Assembly (NCBI GenBank): GCA_913020235.1
Contig: CAJWBT010000107.1
Location: 1 to 7,470 of the forward strand
Source: an uncultured Chloroflexota bacterium
GTDB taxonomy: Bacteria; Chloroflexota; Dehalococcoidia; UBA3495
DNA: 7,470 bases
Direction: 5' to 3'
Made by a program: the position numbers and the translations under genes. Of the stretch, positions 1 through 4,784 are shown one piece after another. The stretch's first letter is position 1; each line of letters opens with the position of its first letter. The notes beneath the pieces were generated by a model. It did not search any database, had not been told where the DNA came from, and saw only the letters and a program-made list of their open reading frames with translations.

Positions 1-928
1 GGAGGGAGCGCGGTTGGTGGGTCGGCACCTTGGTGTGGCTCAGGTGAGTCCAGGAAACCTCGGCCACGTAGATGTCGCCCCGAGAGTCGATGCACACGCC
101 GTGGGGCGCCAGAAACCGGCCGGGCTCCTCGCCCTCCGGCAGGTCCCCCAGCCGGGCCAGCGTGTTGCCCTTGATGTCCATGACGCTGACCCGGGGACCC
201 AGCCCGGTAGCCTGGGCGTTGGAGCCGATGCAGACGCCCAGTTCCCCCACGTAGACCCTCTGGTCGCCCGCCTGGTCGATGTACAAGCCACAGGGCCGGG
301 CCATGTTGTTCCACTGAGTCTCGAACTTCCCCTTGGAGTCGAATATCTGGATGCGGTGGTTCTCCCGGTCGGCCACGTAGACCCAGCCCTCCTTGTCGGT
401 GGCGATGTTGTGGGCGATGTTGAACTGCCCCGGGTCCGTCCCCGACTCGCCCCACGAAAACAGCAGCTTTCCATCGGGCGAGTACTTGTGCACCCGGGCG
501 TTGCCGTAGCCGTCGGAGACGTAAAAGTCTCCGTTCCGGGGGTCGATGGCCACGTGGGTGCACCGGTTGAAGGGGTCGCCGCTCATGAAAGGGACGGGCT
601 TGCCGCTGATGCCCAGCTTGAACAGCTCCTTCCCATCGAGCGTGCATTTGCGGACAGTGTGGTCCCCGTCGTCGGTGCAGAAGATGGTGTCGTCGGGGCT
701 CATGGTGATGCCGTGGGCCCTGGGGTAAACGCCCTCGCCCCAGGAGCGCAGGAAGTTGCCCTCCCGGTCGAAGATGATCATCGGGTGCTCCCCCCGGTTG
801 AACACGTAGACATTATCCTTGGAGTCCACCCCCACACCGCCGCACTCCTTGAAAGTCCAGCCGTCGGGCAGCTTGCCCCAGCCTTCGGCCACTTCGTAGG
901 TAAATCTTTCCGTTCCCAATGCCACCAT
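1..928 (-). CDS. NHL-repeat six-bladed beta-propeller protein (peptidyl-hydroxyglycine amidating-lyase-like), 3' end cut by window
   Basis: An open frame runs from ATG at 928 to the left edge (309 codons, no stop), so the C-terminus is missing, probably by only a few residues. The translation shows about six NHL-type blades (near residues 27-62, 68-104, 121-160, 165-207, 209-262 and 270 onward), each with a turn followed by an aromatic/valine strand such as GWVYVADRENHRIQIFD at 181-197 and GDIYVAEVSWTHLS at 284-297. This resembles bacterial proteins annotated as peptidyl-alpha-hydroxyglycine alpha-amidating lyase family. In most bacteria their substrate is unknown, so the enzymatic name is only a family label. 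The N-terminus (MVALGTERFTYEV) has no signal peptide, so a cytosolic location is likely. The ATG is preceded by a purine-rich GAGAGGGGAAG ribosome-binding stretch. The gene is divergent from the PLP enzyme. The long open frame on the opposite strand is a GC-codon shadow. Confidence 0.88.
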   Translation of the reverse strand, partial: MVALGTERFTYEVAEGWGKLPDGWTFKECGGVGVDSKDNVYVFNRGEHPMIIFDREGNFLRSWGEGVYPRAHGITMSPDDTIFCTDDGDHTVRKCTLDGKELFKLGISGKPVPFMSGDPFNRCTHVAIDPRNGDFYVSDGYGNARVHKYSPDGKLLFSWGESGTDPGQFNIAHNIATDKEGWVYVADRENHRIQIFDSKGKFETQWNNMARPCGLYIDQAGDQRVYVGELGVCIGSNAQATGLGPRVSVMDIKGNTLARLGDLPEGEEPGRFLAPHGVCIDSRGDIYVAEVSWTHLSHTKVPTHQPRSL

Positions 929-951
929 GGCTTCCCCTCTCGGCTAAGATT

Positions 952-975
952 AGGCGTCCTTGGTTCCTGACGCCT
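952..975. repeat. Inverted repeat in leader of the NHL gene
   Basis: Perfect 7-bp arms AGGCGTC (952-958) and GACGCCT (969-975) flank a 10-base loop. It lies between the predicted -10 (989-994) and the start codon at 928, so it would be in the 5' untranslated RNA. It could be an operator just downstream of the promoter or an mRNA hairpin. No U-run follows it, so it is not an evident terminator. Confidence 0.45.
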
Positions 976-988
976 GCGTTCTTGCACG

Positions 989-1016
989 ATTGTAGCATCT
1001 GAAACCAGTATTGCAA
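989..1016 (-). promoter_or_regulatory. Sigma-70-type extended -10 promoter for the NHL gene
   Basis: Read on the minus strand: -35 TTGCAA (1016-1011), a 16-base spacer, then TACAAT (994-989) immediately preceded by TGC, giving an extended -10. The expected transcription start is near 982, leaving a leader of about 54 bases. The -10 matches consensus at five of six positions, the -35 at four. Confidence 0.5.
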
Positions 1017-1104
1017 TGGATACTCCCACCTTGTGGCACGTGGTGTCCGCCCTGCCATGGCACCGGAGCAATAGAATCCATTAAACTGGCGGTGGCGGCA
1101 GAGC

Positions 1105-1110
1105 AGGAGG
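1105..1110 (+). promoter_or_regulatory. Strong Shine-Dalgarno site for the PLP enzyme
   Basis: AGGAGG sits six bases upstream of ATG 1117 and fixes that start. Upstream, TAGAAT at 1072-1077 is a possible -10, but no convincing -35 pairs with it, so the promoter of this gene is not assigned. Confidence 0.8.
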
Positions 1111-1116
1111 AACCCC

Positions 1117-2235
1117 ATGAGGTTTGAAACACTGGCGGTCCACGCGGGGCACAAGGATGACGCTGAAGCCGGCGCGGTAACTCCGCCCATCCACCTCTCC
1201 ACCACTTTTGAGCGAAACGAGGACGGCAGCTATCCCTTTGGGTACATTTACGCTCGCGGGGGCAACCCCAACAGGACAGGATTGGAAGAGTGCCTGGCGG
1301 CATTGGAAGGAGGAGCAGGCTGCGCCGCCTTCGCCTCGGGGTCCGCCGCCACCATGGCGGTGTTCCAGACGTTATCTCCCGGCGACCACGTGATCGCGTC
1401 CACCGACGTTTATCACGGCACCGCTAGGATGTTGGTGGAGATCTTCGCGCGGTGGGGATTGGAAACGACCTTCGTGGACATGACCGAACTATCCCAGGTT
1501 GAAGCGGCAGTCGGTCCCGCAACCAAGCTGATCTGGACGGAAACGCCGTCCAATCCCCAACTGAAAGTAACGGACATCGCCGAGGTCGCGGGCATCGCCC
1601 ACCGGGCCGGCGCGTCCTGCGTATGCGACAACACCTGGGCTACCCCCGCCTTGCAGCGCCCGTTGACTTTGGGCGCCGACCTTGTGGTTCACTCCACCAC
1701 CAAATACCTGGGCGGCCATAGCGACGTGACCGGGGGAGCCGTGGTCTCCCAGGAGAATAGCGACCTCTTCAACAAGATAAGGACGATCCAAAACTCCGGG
1801 GGAGCGGTGCCATCCCCCTTCGATTGCTGGCTGGTGCTGCGGGGCATCCGCTCCCTGCCCTACCGGATGCGCGCCCACTCGGAGAACGCCGGGGCCGTGG
1901 CTGCCTTCTTGAGCCGCCATCCCGCGGTGGAGGCTGTCTACTACCCAGGGCTGGAGGGGCACCCGGGGCACCCCATAGCCTCTCGGCAGATGTCCCGCTT
2001 CGGCGGCATGATCTCCATTGAAGTAAGGGGAGGGAAGGAAGCGGCCGTGGCGGTGGCGGCCAAGGTGGCGCTGTTCACCCGGGCCACCAGTTTGGGAGGC
2101 ACCAACAGCCTCATCGAGCACCGGGCGTCGATGGAGGGTCCACAGACCCGAACCCCCGCTAACCTGCTGCGCTTGTCCGTTGGATTGGAGAACCCCGAGG
2201 ACCTGGTGGAAGACCTGGCGCAAGCCTTGGCTTGA
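1117..2235 (+). CDS. Cys/Met metabolism PLP-dependent enzyme (cystathionine gamma-synthase / gamma-lyase family)
   Basis: A complete 372-residue protein, close to the usual length of about 380-400. It should act as a cytosolic homotetramer in transsulfuration or a related gamma-elimination/replacement reaction. Family landmarks are all present: YIYARGGNP at 43-51 (Tyr45 and Arg47, phosphate contacts donated by the neighbouring subunit), DVYHGT at 97-102 (Tyr99 stacking on PLP), CDN at 170-172 (Asp171 to the pyridine nitrogen), HSTTKYLGGHSD at 192-203 (Lys196 Schiff base), SLGGTNSLIEHRASMEGP at 325-342, and LLRLSVGLENPEDL at 350-363 (Arg352 for the substrate carboxylate). The spacing matches E. 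coli MetB (Lys198, Asp173) within about two residues. The family NPT triplet reads NPN here. Sequence alone does not separate synthase, lyase, O-acyl-homoserine sulfhydrylase or methionine gamma-lyase. No other methionine or cysteine gene is beside it. It converges on the DUF2089 operon. Confidence 0.95.
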   Translation: MRFETLAVHAGHKDDAEAGAVTPPIHLSTTFERNEDGSYPFGYIYARGGNPNRTGLEECLAALEGGAGCAAFASGSAATMAVFQTLSPGDHVIASTDVYHGTARMLVEIFARWGLETTFVDMTELSQVEAAVGPATKLIWTETPSNPQLKVTDIAEVAGIAHRAGASCVCDNTWATPALQRPLTLGADLVVHSTTKYLGGHSDVTGGAVVSQENSDLFNKIRTIQNSGGAVPSPFDCWLVLRGIRSLPYRMRAHSENAGAVAAFLSRHPAVEAVYYPGLEGHPGHPIASRQMSRFGGMISIEVRGGKEAAVAVAAKVALFTRATSLGGTNSLIEHRASMEGPQTRTPANLLRLSVGLENPEDLVEDLAQALA

Positions 2236-2261
2236 ACGGGCCCCCGCGCCGCATCCCCACT

Positions 2262-2335
2262 TGCGCTAGTACCACGTCCAGCAAGAGGTGATGAATACGA
2301 CTCGCACCAAAGCCAGGTTGACCATGTGCTAGTAC
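2262..2335. repeat. Pair of direct repeats TG(C/T)GCTAGTAC
   Basis: TGCGCTAGTAC at 2262-2272 and TGTGCTAGTAC at 2325-2335 differ at one base and begin 63 bases apart. The second copy forms the left end of the nested inverted repeat that follows. The first may be a leftover end of a related insertion. The 52 bases between them show no other structure. Confidence 0.4.
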
Positions 2336-2459
2336 TCAGTCAACTTGGTTTTAACAGGATGTCATTCCGAGGAGCAGAGCGACGAGGAATCTTATCGTTA
2401 CGCTGAGATTCTTCGCTTCGCTCTGAATGACATCTATCAATTTCAGGTTGACTTAGCAC
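2326..2459. repeat. MITE-like nested inverted repeat (dispersed palindromic element)
   Basis: The outer ends are GTGCTA...AGTCAAC (2326-2331, 2338-2344) against GTTGACT plus TAGCAC (2447-2453, 2454-2459); the left arm carries six extra bases. Inside, GATGTCATTC (2358-2367) pairs exactly with GAATGACATC (2425-2434), and GAATCT (2387-2392) with AGATTC (2406-2411) around a short loop. No transposase is encoded. The core resembles a widely dispersed repeat known in several phyla, whose spurious translation reads roughly as HSEEQSDEES...EILRFA.ND; exactly this reading occurs on the plus strand here. The right end stops five bases short of the SHOCT gene's stop codon. The transcript hairpin may therefore terminate both the PLP gene and the convergent operon. 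Confidence 0.75.
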
Positions 2460-2464
2460 CAGAT

Positions 2465-2905
2465 TCATTCGACATATATGCGCACCTTCTCCTTGCCGTC
2501 CTGGACATCGACCTCCAGGTCACTCAACTCGTCGACGAGCAGTTCCAGGTCTTCGGTTTTCAGATTGTGCATATCCACATCGATCCCCTGCTTCCCCAGG
2601 GCCTCGTTCACGCTCGTCGCGGCATTGGTCGGGATGAGGGCCGCCAGCTTGACTCCAGCGCGGATAAGCCCCATGGGAACCCGAATGTTCACCCGTTCAC
2701 CACCGGACCCCGAATCCCCGCCGGAGTCGGGCTCAACCACCACGCGGAGGTACTTGGGCGACGGCCTGGGCGTGTCTGCCATGCCGGGCCGGTTCGGTTC
2801 GCCGGCGGACGGACGGTCAACCAGGGATAGCAATCGCTCGGCTTCATCCACGCTGATCTGGCCGTCGGCAAGCATGTCGAGGATTTGTCTCCGATTTTGA
2901 GTCAT
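2465..2905 (-). CDS. SHOCT-like domain protein (YvlB/LiaX N-terminal-like), last gene of DUF2089 operon
   Basis: A 146-residue acidic soluble protein. Residues 5-29 (RRQILDMLADGQISVDEAER...) form the short SHOCT-like helical hairpin found at the N-terminus of YvlB/LiaX-type and related proteins. A Pro/Gly/Ser-rich linker covers about 31-70. A C-terminal region 71-146 (VNIRVPMGLIRAGVKLAALIP, then Leu/Glu/Asp-rich helices, ending in a VRIYVE strand) recurs in uncharacterised partners of DUF2089 proteins. There is no signal peptide or membrane segment. The start is supported by GGAGG (2917-2913), seven bases before the ATG, and the gap to the upstream membrane gene is 26 bases. Function is unknown; operon context suggests it works with the membrane peptide and the HTH protein, perhaps in envelope sensing (inference). 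Confidence 0.85.
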   Translation of the reverse strand: MTQNRRQILDMLADGQISVDEAERLLSLVDRPSAGEPNRPGMADTPRPSPKYLRVVVEPDSGGDSGSGGERVNIRVPMGLIRAGVKLAALIPTNAATSVNEALGKQGIDVDMHNLKTEDLELLVDELSDLEVDVQDGKEKVRIYVE

Positions 2906-2931
2906 CTCAGAACCTCCAGCGAACTATATCT

Positions 2932-3210
2932 CTACCTGAAGACGAAGTACACCCGCTCGGAAGGCCCCTCTACGTCTACCCGTAGCCCTCGAAACGAGCA
3001 GAAGAGCCTGAATAACGACGGCCCGGCCAGCAGCAACGGCTTACCCCAACCCGTGGGCCACAGTAGGGCCGCAACGACGATTACCAGCGGGGAAAAGGCA
3101 AGTGCCAGCAAGGCGATGGGTGGCCACACGATGAAAAGCGGCAGCCACAGGCCGAAGCGCCGGCCTCGCCGCTGCATTCGAAGACACAAGAAGGACGGGG
3201 GCCAGATCAT
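2932..3210 (-). CDS. Small membrane protein of the DUF2089 / SHOCT-like operon
   Basis: A 92-residue protein with a basic N-terminal stretch (Arg11, Arg14, Arg15, Arg17, Arg18), then hydrophobic residues from about 20 to 51 (LWLPLFIVWPPIALLALAFS and onward) that could form one long or two short membrane helices. An amphipathic segment follows (59-72), then a short charged tail ending in VYFVFR. The positive residues before the helix favour a cytoplasmic N-terminus. Its ATG shares the A of the preceding gene's TGA (TGATG), so it is probably translationally coupled to the DUF2089 protein. Similar small membrane proteins accompany DUF2089 and SHOCT-like genes in other bacteria as I recall, but I know of no assigned function. 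The first ATG is used because of the coupling; an internal Met12 is possible. Confidence 0.8.
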   Translation of the reverse strand: MIWPPSFLCLRMQRRGRRFGLWLPLFIVWPPIALLALAFSPLVIVVAALLWPTGWGKPLLLAGPSLFRLFCSFRGLRVDVEGPSERVYFVFR

Positions 3211-3569
3211 CAGGATAGCCTCTCAATGGCTTCCGCGGCGGTGATTTCGCCGCGCCGAAGTTGGGTCAAGACCTCCGTCTGGGAGGGGACGGGGTCCGTT
3301 TCCACGTACTCAAACTGGGCTGAGATACGGTTGAGGCGGTTCTTCACCGTTGGGTAGCTGATCCCGAAAACCCGCTCCATCTCCTTGATCGAGCCGTGGC
3401 TGCGCACGAAAACCATGACGAACACCTGGTCTTCGCCGGACAGCCGGGCCAGCGGGGGCAGCTCGAAGCTGCCCTGGAGGGTGATGTCGCCGTCCGCCAA
3501 GCGCACCCGCTCGACGACGATCGGGGCGCTCCCGGTCAGTTTGGTCAGCTCCTGCCAGTTTGCCGTCAT
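3210..3569 (-). CDS. DUF2089-family HTH protein, lacking the zinc-ribbon cysteines
   Basis: A 119-residue protein from ATG 3569. GTG at 3572 is an alternative; GAGG at 3581-3578 lies eight and five bases upstream respectively. Residues 33-85 match the DUF2089 core: GSFELPPLARLS, a helix with VFVRSHGSIKEMERVFGI, and SYPTVKNRLNRI, a helix-turn-helix that probably binds DNA. Family members usually begin with a CPxCG...CxxC zinc ribbon. Here the same region (about 10-32) keeps its hydrophobic pattern but the whole protein contains no cysteine. The C-terminus (99-119, EVLTQLRRGEITAAEAIERLS) is a SHOCT-like motif closely resembling residues 7-29 of the last protein of the operon. It is first in the operon, directly behind a near-consensus promoter with a palindrome over the -10, which suggests autoregulation (inference). 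Confidence 0.88.
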   Translation of the reverse strand: MTANWQELTKLTGSAPIVVERVRLADGDITLQGSFELPPLARLSGEDQVFVMVFVRSHGSIKEMERVFGISYPTVKNRLNRISAQFEYVETDPVPSQTEVLTQLRRGEITAAEAIERLS

Positions 3570-3583
3570 CACGCCATCCTCAG

Positions 3584-3599
3584 CAATATATATATATTG
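3584..3599. promoter_or_regulatory. 16-bp perfect palindrome over the DUF2089 promoter (candidate operator)
   Basis: CAATATATATATATTG is its own reverse complement and overlaps the -10 hexamer and the expected start of transcription of the minus-strand operon. A dimeric HTH protein such as the first gene product could bind here. It may instead simply be an AT-rich melting region. Confidence 0.45.
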
Positions 3600-3623
3600 T
3601 ACTCCAAAACTTCATTAAGTCAA
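3596..3623 (-). promoter_or_regulatory. Near-consensus sigma-70-type promoter of the DUF2089 operon
   Basis: On the minus strand: TTGACT (3623-3618), 16-base spacer, TACAAT (3601-3596). Each hexamer matches consensus at five of six positions. Transcription should begin near 3589, leaving a leader of about 20 bases that holds the GAGG ribosome-binding site. Confidence 0.65.
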
Positions 3624-3632
3624 TAGTTAGCT

Positions 3633-3641
3633 TGATATACT
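3633..3641 (+). promoter_or_regulatory. Candidate extended -10 promoter for the structured leader / Cld-family gene
   Basis: TTGATATACT includes a TGA-TATACT extended -10 (hexamer 3636-3641). The best upstream -35 is poor (TTCATT, 3612-3617), as is common with extended -10 promoters. Transcription would begin near 3648, about 310 bases before the Cld-family start. It is arranged back to back with the DUF2089 promoter. Confidence 0.35.
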
Positions 3642-3713
3642 TAAGACTGGGCGGTGCGGCTGTTTTCGGCTAGCTAAATAAGGGGTTCGATACGGAGCAC
3701 CCGGAAGACGCGA

Positions 3714-3938
3714 GGCAACGCTCGAAGAGTTGCCCTGAAGTTGGTATCATGAAATACAAGTGGTTCGTTCATCAGATGCTTGGGACCCCCCGACGTCCCG
3801 ATACTTCAGGCTCGATGGGCCCGGGAGGCACCCAATCCTCCGAAGGCGAACGGGCCAAGGGTCTGGCCAGAAGCATATAGATGGTGGAGCGCCGGGTAGC
3901 GCTCCGGGAGAAGCCGGTCCGCGTAGTGACAACGCCGG
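3714..3938 (+). ncRNA. Putative structured RNA leader upstream of the Cld-family gene
   Basis: This gene-free stretch carries a succession of compatible helices by eye. GGCAA/TTGCC: 3714-3718 with 3730-3734. CCTGAAG plus TATC (3734-3740, 3745-3748) pairs with GATA plus CTTCAGG (3800-3810) around a TTGG bulge and encloses GGGAC/GTCCC (3782-3786, 3795-3799). GGCCCG/CGGGCC (3818-3823, 3851-3856) stacks on GGAGG/CCTCC (3824-3828, 3837-3841). GGAGCGC/GCGCTCC (3886-3892, 3899-3905) has a six-base loop. GCGT/ACGC with CCG/CGG covers 3914-3938. Several helices lie end to end, as in folded RNAs. I do not recognise a known riboswitch class. A group II intron 5' remnant is conceivable (a GTGCG at 3654-3658) but no domain V is seen. 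The rest of 3624-3961 shows nothing else. Confidence 0.4.
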
Positions 3939-3961
3939 ATCAAGCGAGAGGTCGAGAACCG

Positions 3962-4657
3962 ATGGCCCAGGAAGGCAGACGGGACTTCGTCAAGCACTCA
4001 TTCTTCAAGGTGTCCCACGAGTGGAGGCGGCTGCCGCCGGGGGAGCGGGACCACAGCAAGAAGCAGTTCGCCGAGGTGGTAGCCGGGTCCTCCGACCGCC
4101 TGGCGACCGCCAGCTACAGCCTGGTGGGCACCCGAGGCGACGTGGACTTCCTGCTGTGGCATGTCAGCCCCTCCCTGGAGGCCATCAACGAGCTGCTGGC
4201 CCAGCTAAACCGCACCGAGCTTGGCAAGTTCCTCTCCATGCCCCACTCCTACCTTTCCATGACCCGCCGTTCGCCCTACGTGAAACGCCACCGCCACGAA
4301 GGGCAGGAGGGCGCCGCTGCCACCATGCGGATCGTCGGGCGCAAGTACCTGTTTGTCTACCCGTTCGTGAAGACCCATGACTGGTACTACCTTTCCCAAG
4401 AGGAGCGCCAGACGATGATGAACGAGCATTTCACCATCGGGCACCGTTACCCAGGGGTGAAAATAAGCACCGCGTACTCATTCGGCATGGACGACCAGGA
4501 GTTCGTGCTGGGCTTCGAGACCGACGACCCGCCGAGCTTCCTGGAGCTGGTCACCGAGCTGAGGGGGGCGAAAGCGCGGCGTTATACCCTGCGGGACACC
4601 CCCAGTTTCACCTGCATCAACAAGCCCCTGAGGGCCTGCCTGGACGACCTGGGGTAG
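3962..4657 (+). CDS. Chlorite dismutase / coproheme decarboxylase (HemQ)-family heme protein
   Basis: A 231-residue protein from ATG 3962. The frame stays open to ATG 3881, but those 27 extra codons lack family similarity and overlap the helices upstream, so the later start is preferred; its AGAGG (3947-3951) is weak and ten bases away. Conserved parts are FVKHSFFKVSHEWRRLP (9-25), GRKYLFVYPFVKTHDWYYLS (126-145), NEHFTIGHRYPGVK (154-167), AYSFGMDDQEFVLGFETDDP (171-190) and RRYTLRDTPSFTC (206-218). By family alignment from memory, His156 is the proximal heme ligand, Tyr133 matches the catalytic Tyr of coproheme decarboxylases, and Ile168 occupies the position of the distal Arg of true chlorite dismutases and the distal Gln of Firmicutes HemQ. 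Chlorite dismutation is therefore unlikely; the last step of the coproporphyrin heme route, or a peroxidase-like role, is more plausible. No heme gene is adjacent. Confidence 0.88.
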   Translation: MAQEGRRDFVKHSFFKVSHEWRRLPPGERDHSKKQFAEVVAGSSDRLATASYSLVGTRGDVDFLLWHVSPSLEAINELLAQLNRTELGKFLSMPHSYLSMTRRSPYVKRHRHEGQEGAAATMRIVGRKYLFVYPFVKTHDWYYLSQEERQTMMNEHFTIGHRYPGVKISTAYSFGMDDQEFVLGFETDDPPSFLELVTELRGAKARRYTLRDTPSFTCINKPLRACLDDLG

Positions 4658-4689
4658 GCGGGCGGTTGACCAGACCAGCCGGAAAAGAC

Positions 4690-4717
4690 GTGGGGGCACG
4701 GCCTGCCGTGCCCCCAC
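4690..4717. terminator. Perfect 12-bp-stem hairpin between convergent Cld-family and aconitase genes
   Basis: GTGGGGGCACGG (4690-4701) and CCGTGCCCCCAC (4706-4717) pair fully around CCTG. On the minus strand it is followed by GTCTTTTCC, a short U-rich tail, so it can terminate aconitase transcription. On the plus strand no U-run follows, although the stem starts only 32 bases after the Cld-family stop. GC-rich palindromes of this kind are often dispersed repeats, so it may be a repeat used as a terminator. Confidence 0.6.
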
Positions 4718-4742
4718 TCGGTCGATTGCGCATTGCGAAAGA

Positions 4743-4759
4743 GGCGCCGTAAGGGCGCC
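4743..4759 (-). terminator. First terminator-like hairpin after aconitase
   Basis: On the minus strand, GGCGCC, loop CTTAC, GGCGCC, then TCTTTC. The six-bp stem begins about 25 bases after the aconitase stop codon. The weak U-tract makes this moderate; it may act together with the longer hairpin further downstream. Confidence 0.4.
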
Positions 4760-4784
4760 CCGGAGTGCCCTACAGGATGTCCGG

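Noticed and set aside
14..970. A 318-codon open frame on the plus strand opposite the NHL gene
   Set aside because: Val/Pro/Gly/Ala-rich translation with no domain, created by codon bias of the minus-strand NHL gene, which has clear repeats, start and ribosome-binding site.
2345..2830. Plus-strand 161-codon frame beginning with CHSEEQSDEES
   Set aside because: This is the well-known spurious translation of a dispersed palindromic repeat, continuing antisense through the SHOCT-like gene.
3911..3960. Cobalamin riboswitch-like text (GGGAGAAGCCGGT...)
   Set aside because: The flanking conserved elements of the B12 class are not present, and the gene downstream is not a cobalamin gene.
3881..3961. 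N-terminal extension of the Cld-family protein from ATG 3881
   Set aside because: No ribosome-binding site, no family similarity, and the segment overlaps hairpin-forming leader sequence; ATG 3962 gives the usual family N-terminus.
3654..3961. Group II intron (GTGCG start and many helices)
   Set aside because: No reverse transcriptase frame and no domain V-like hairpin found downstream; kept only as one possible explanation of the structured leader.
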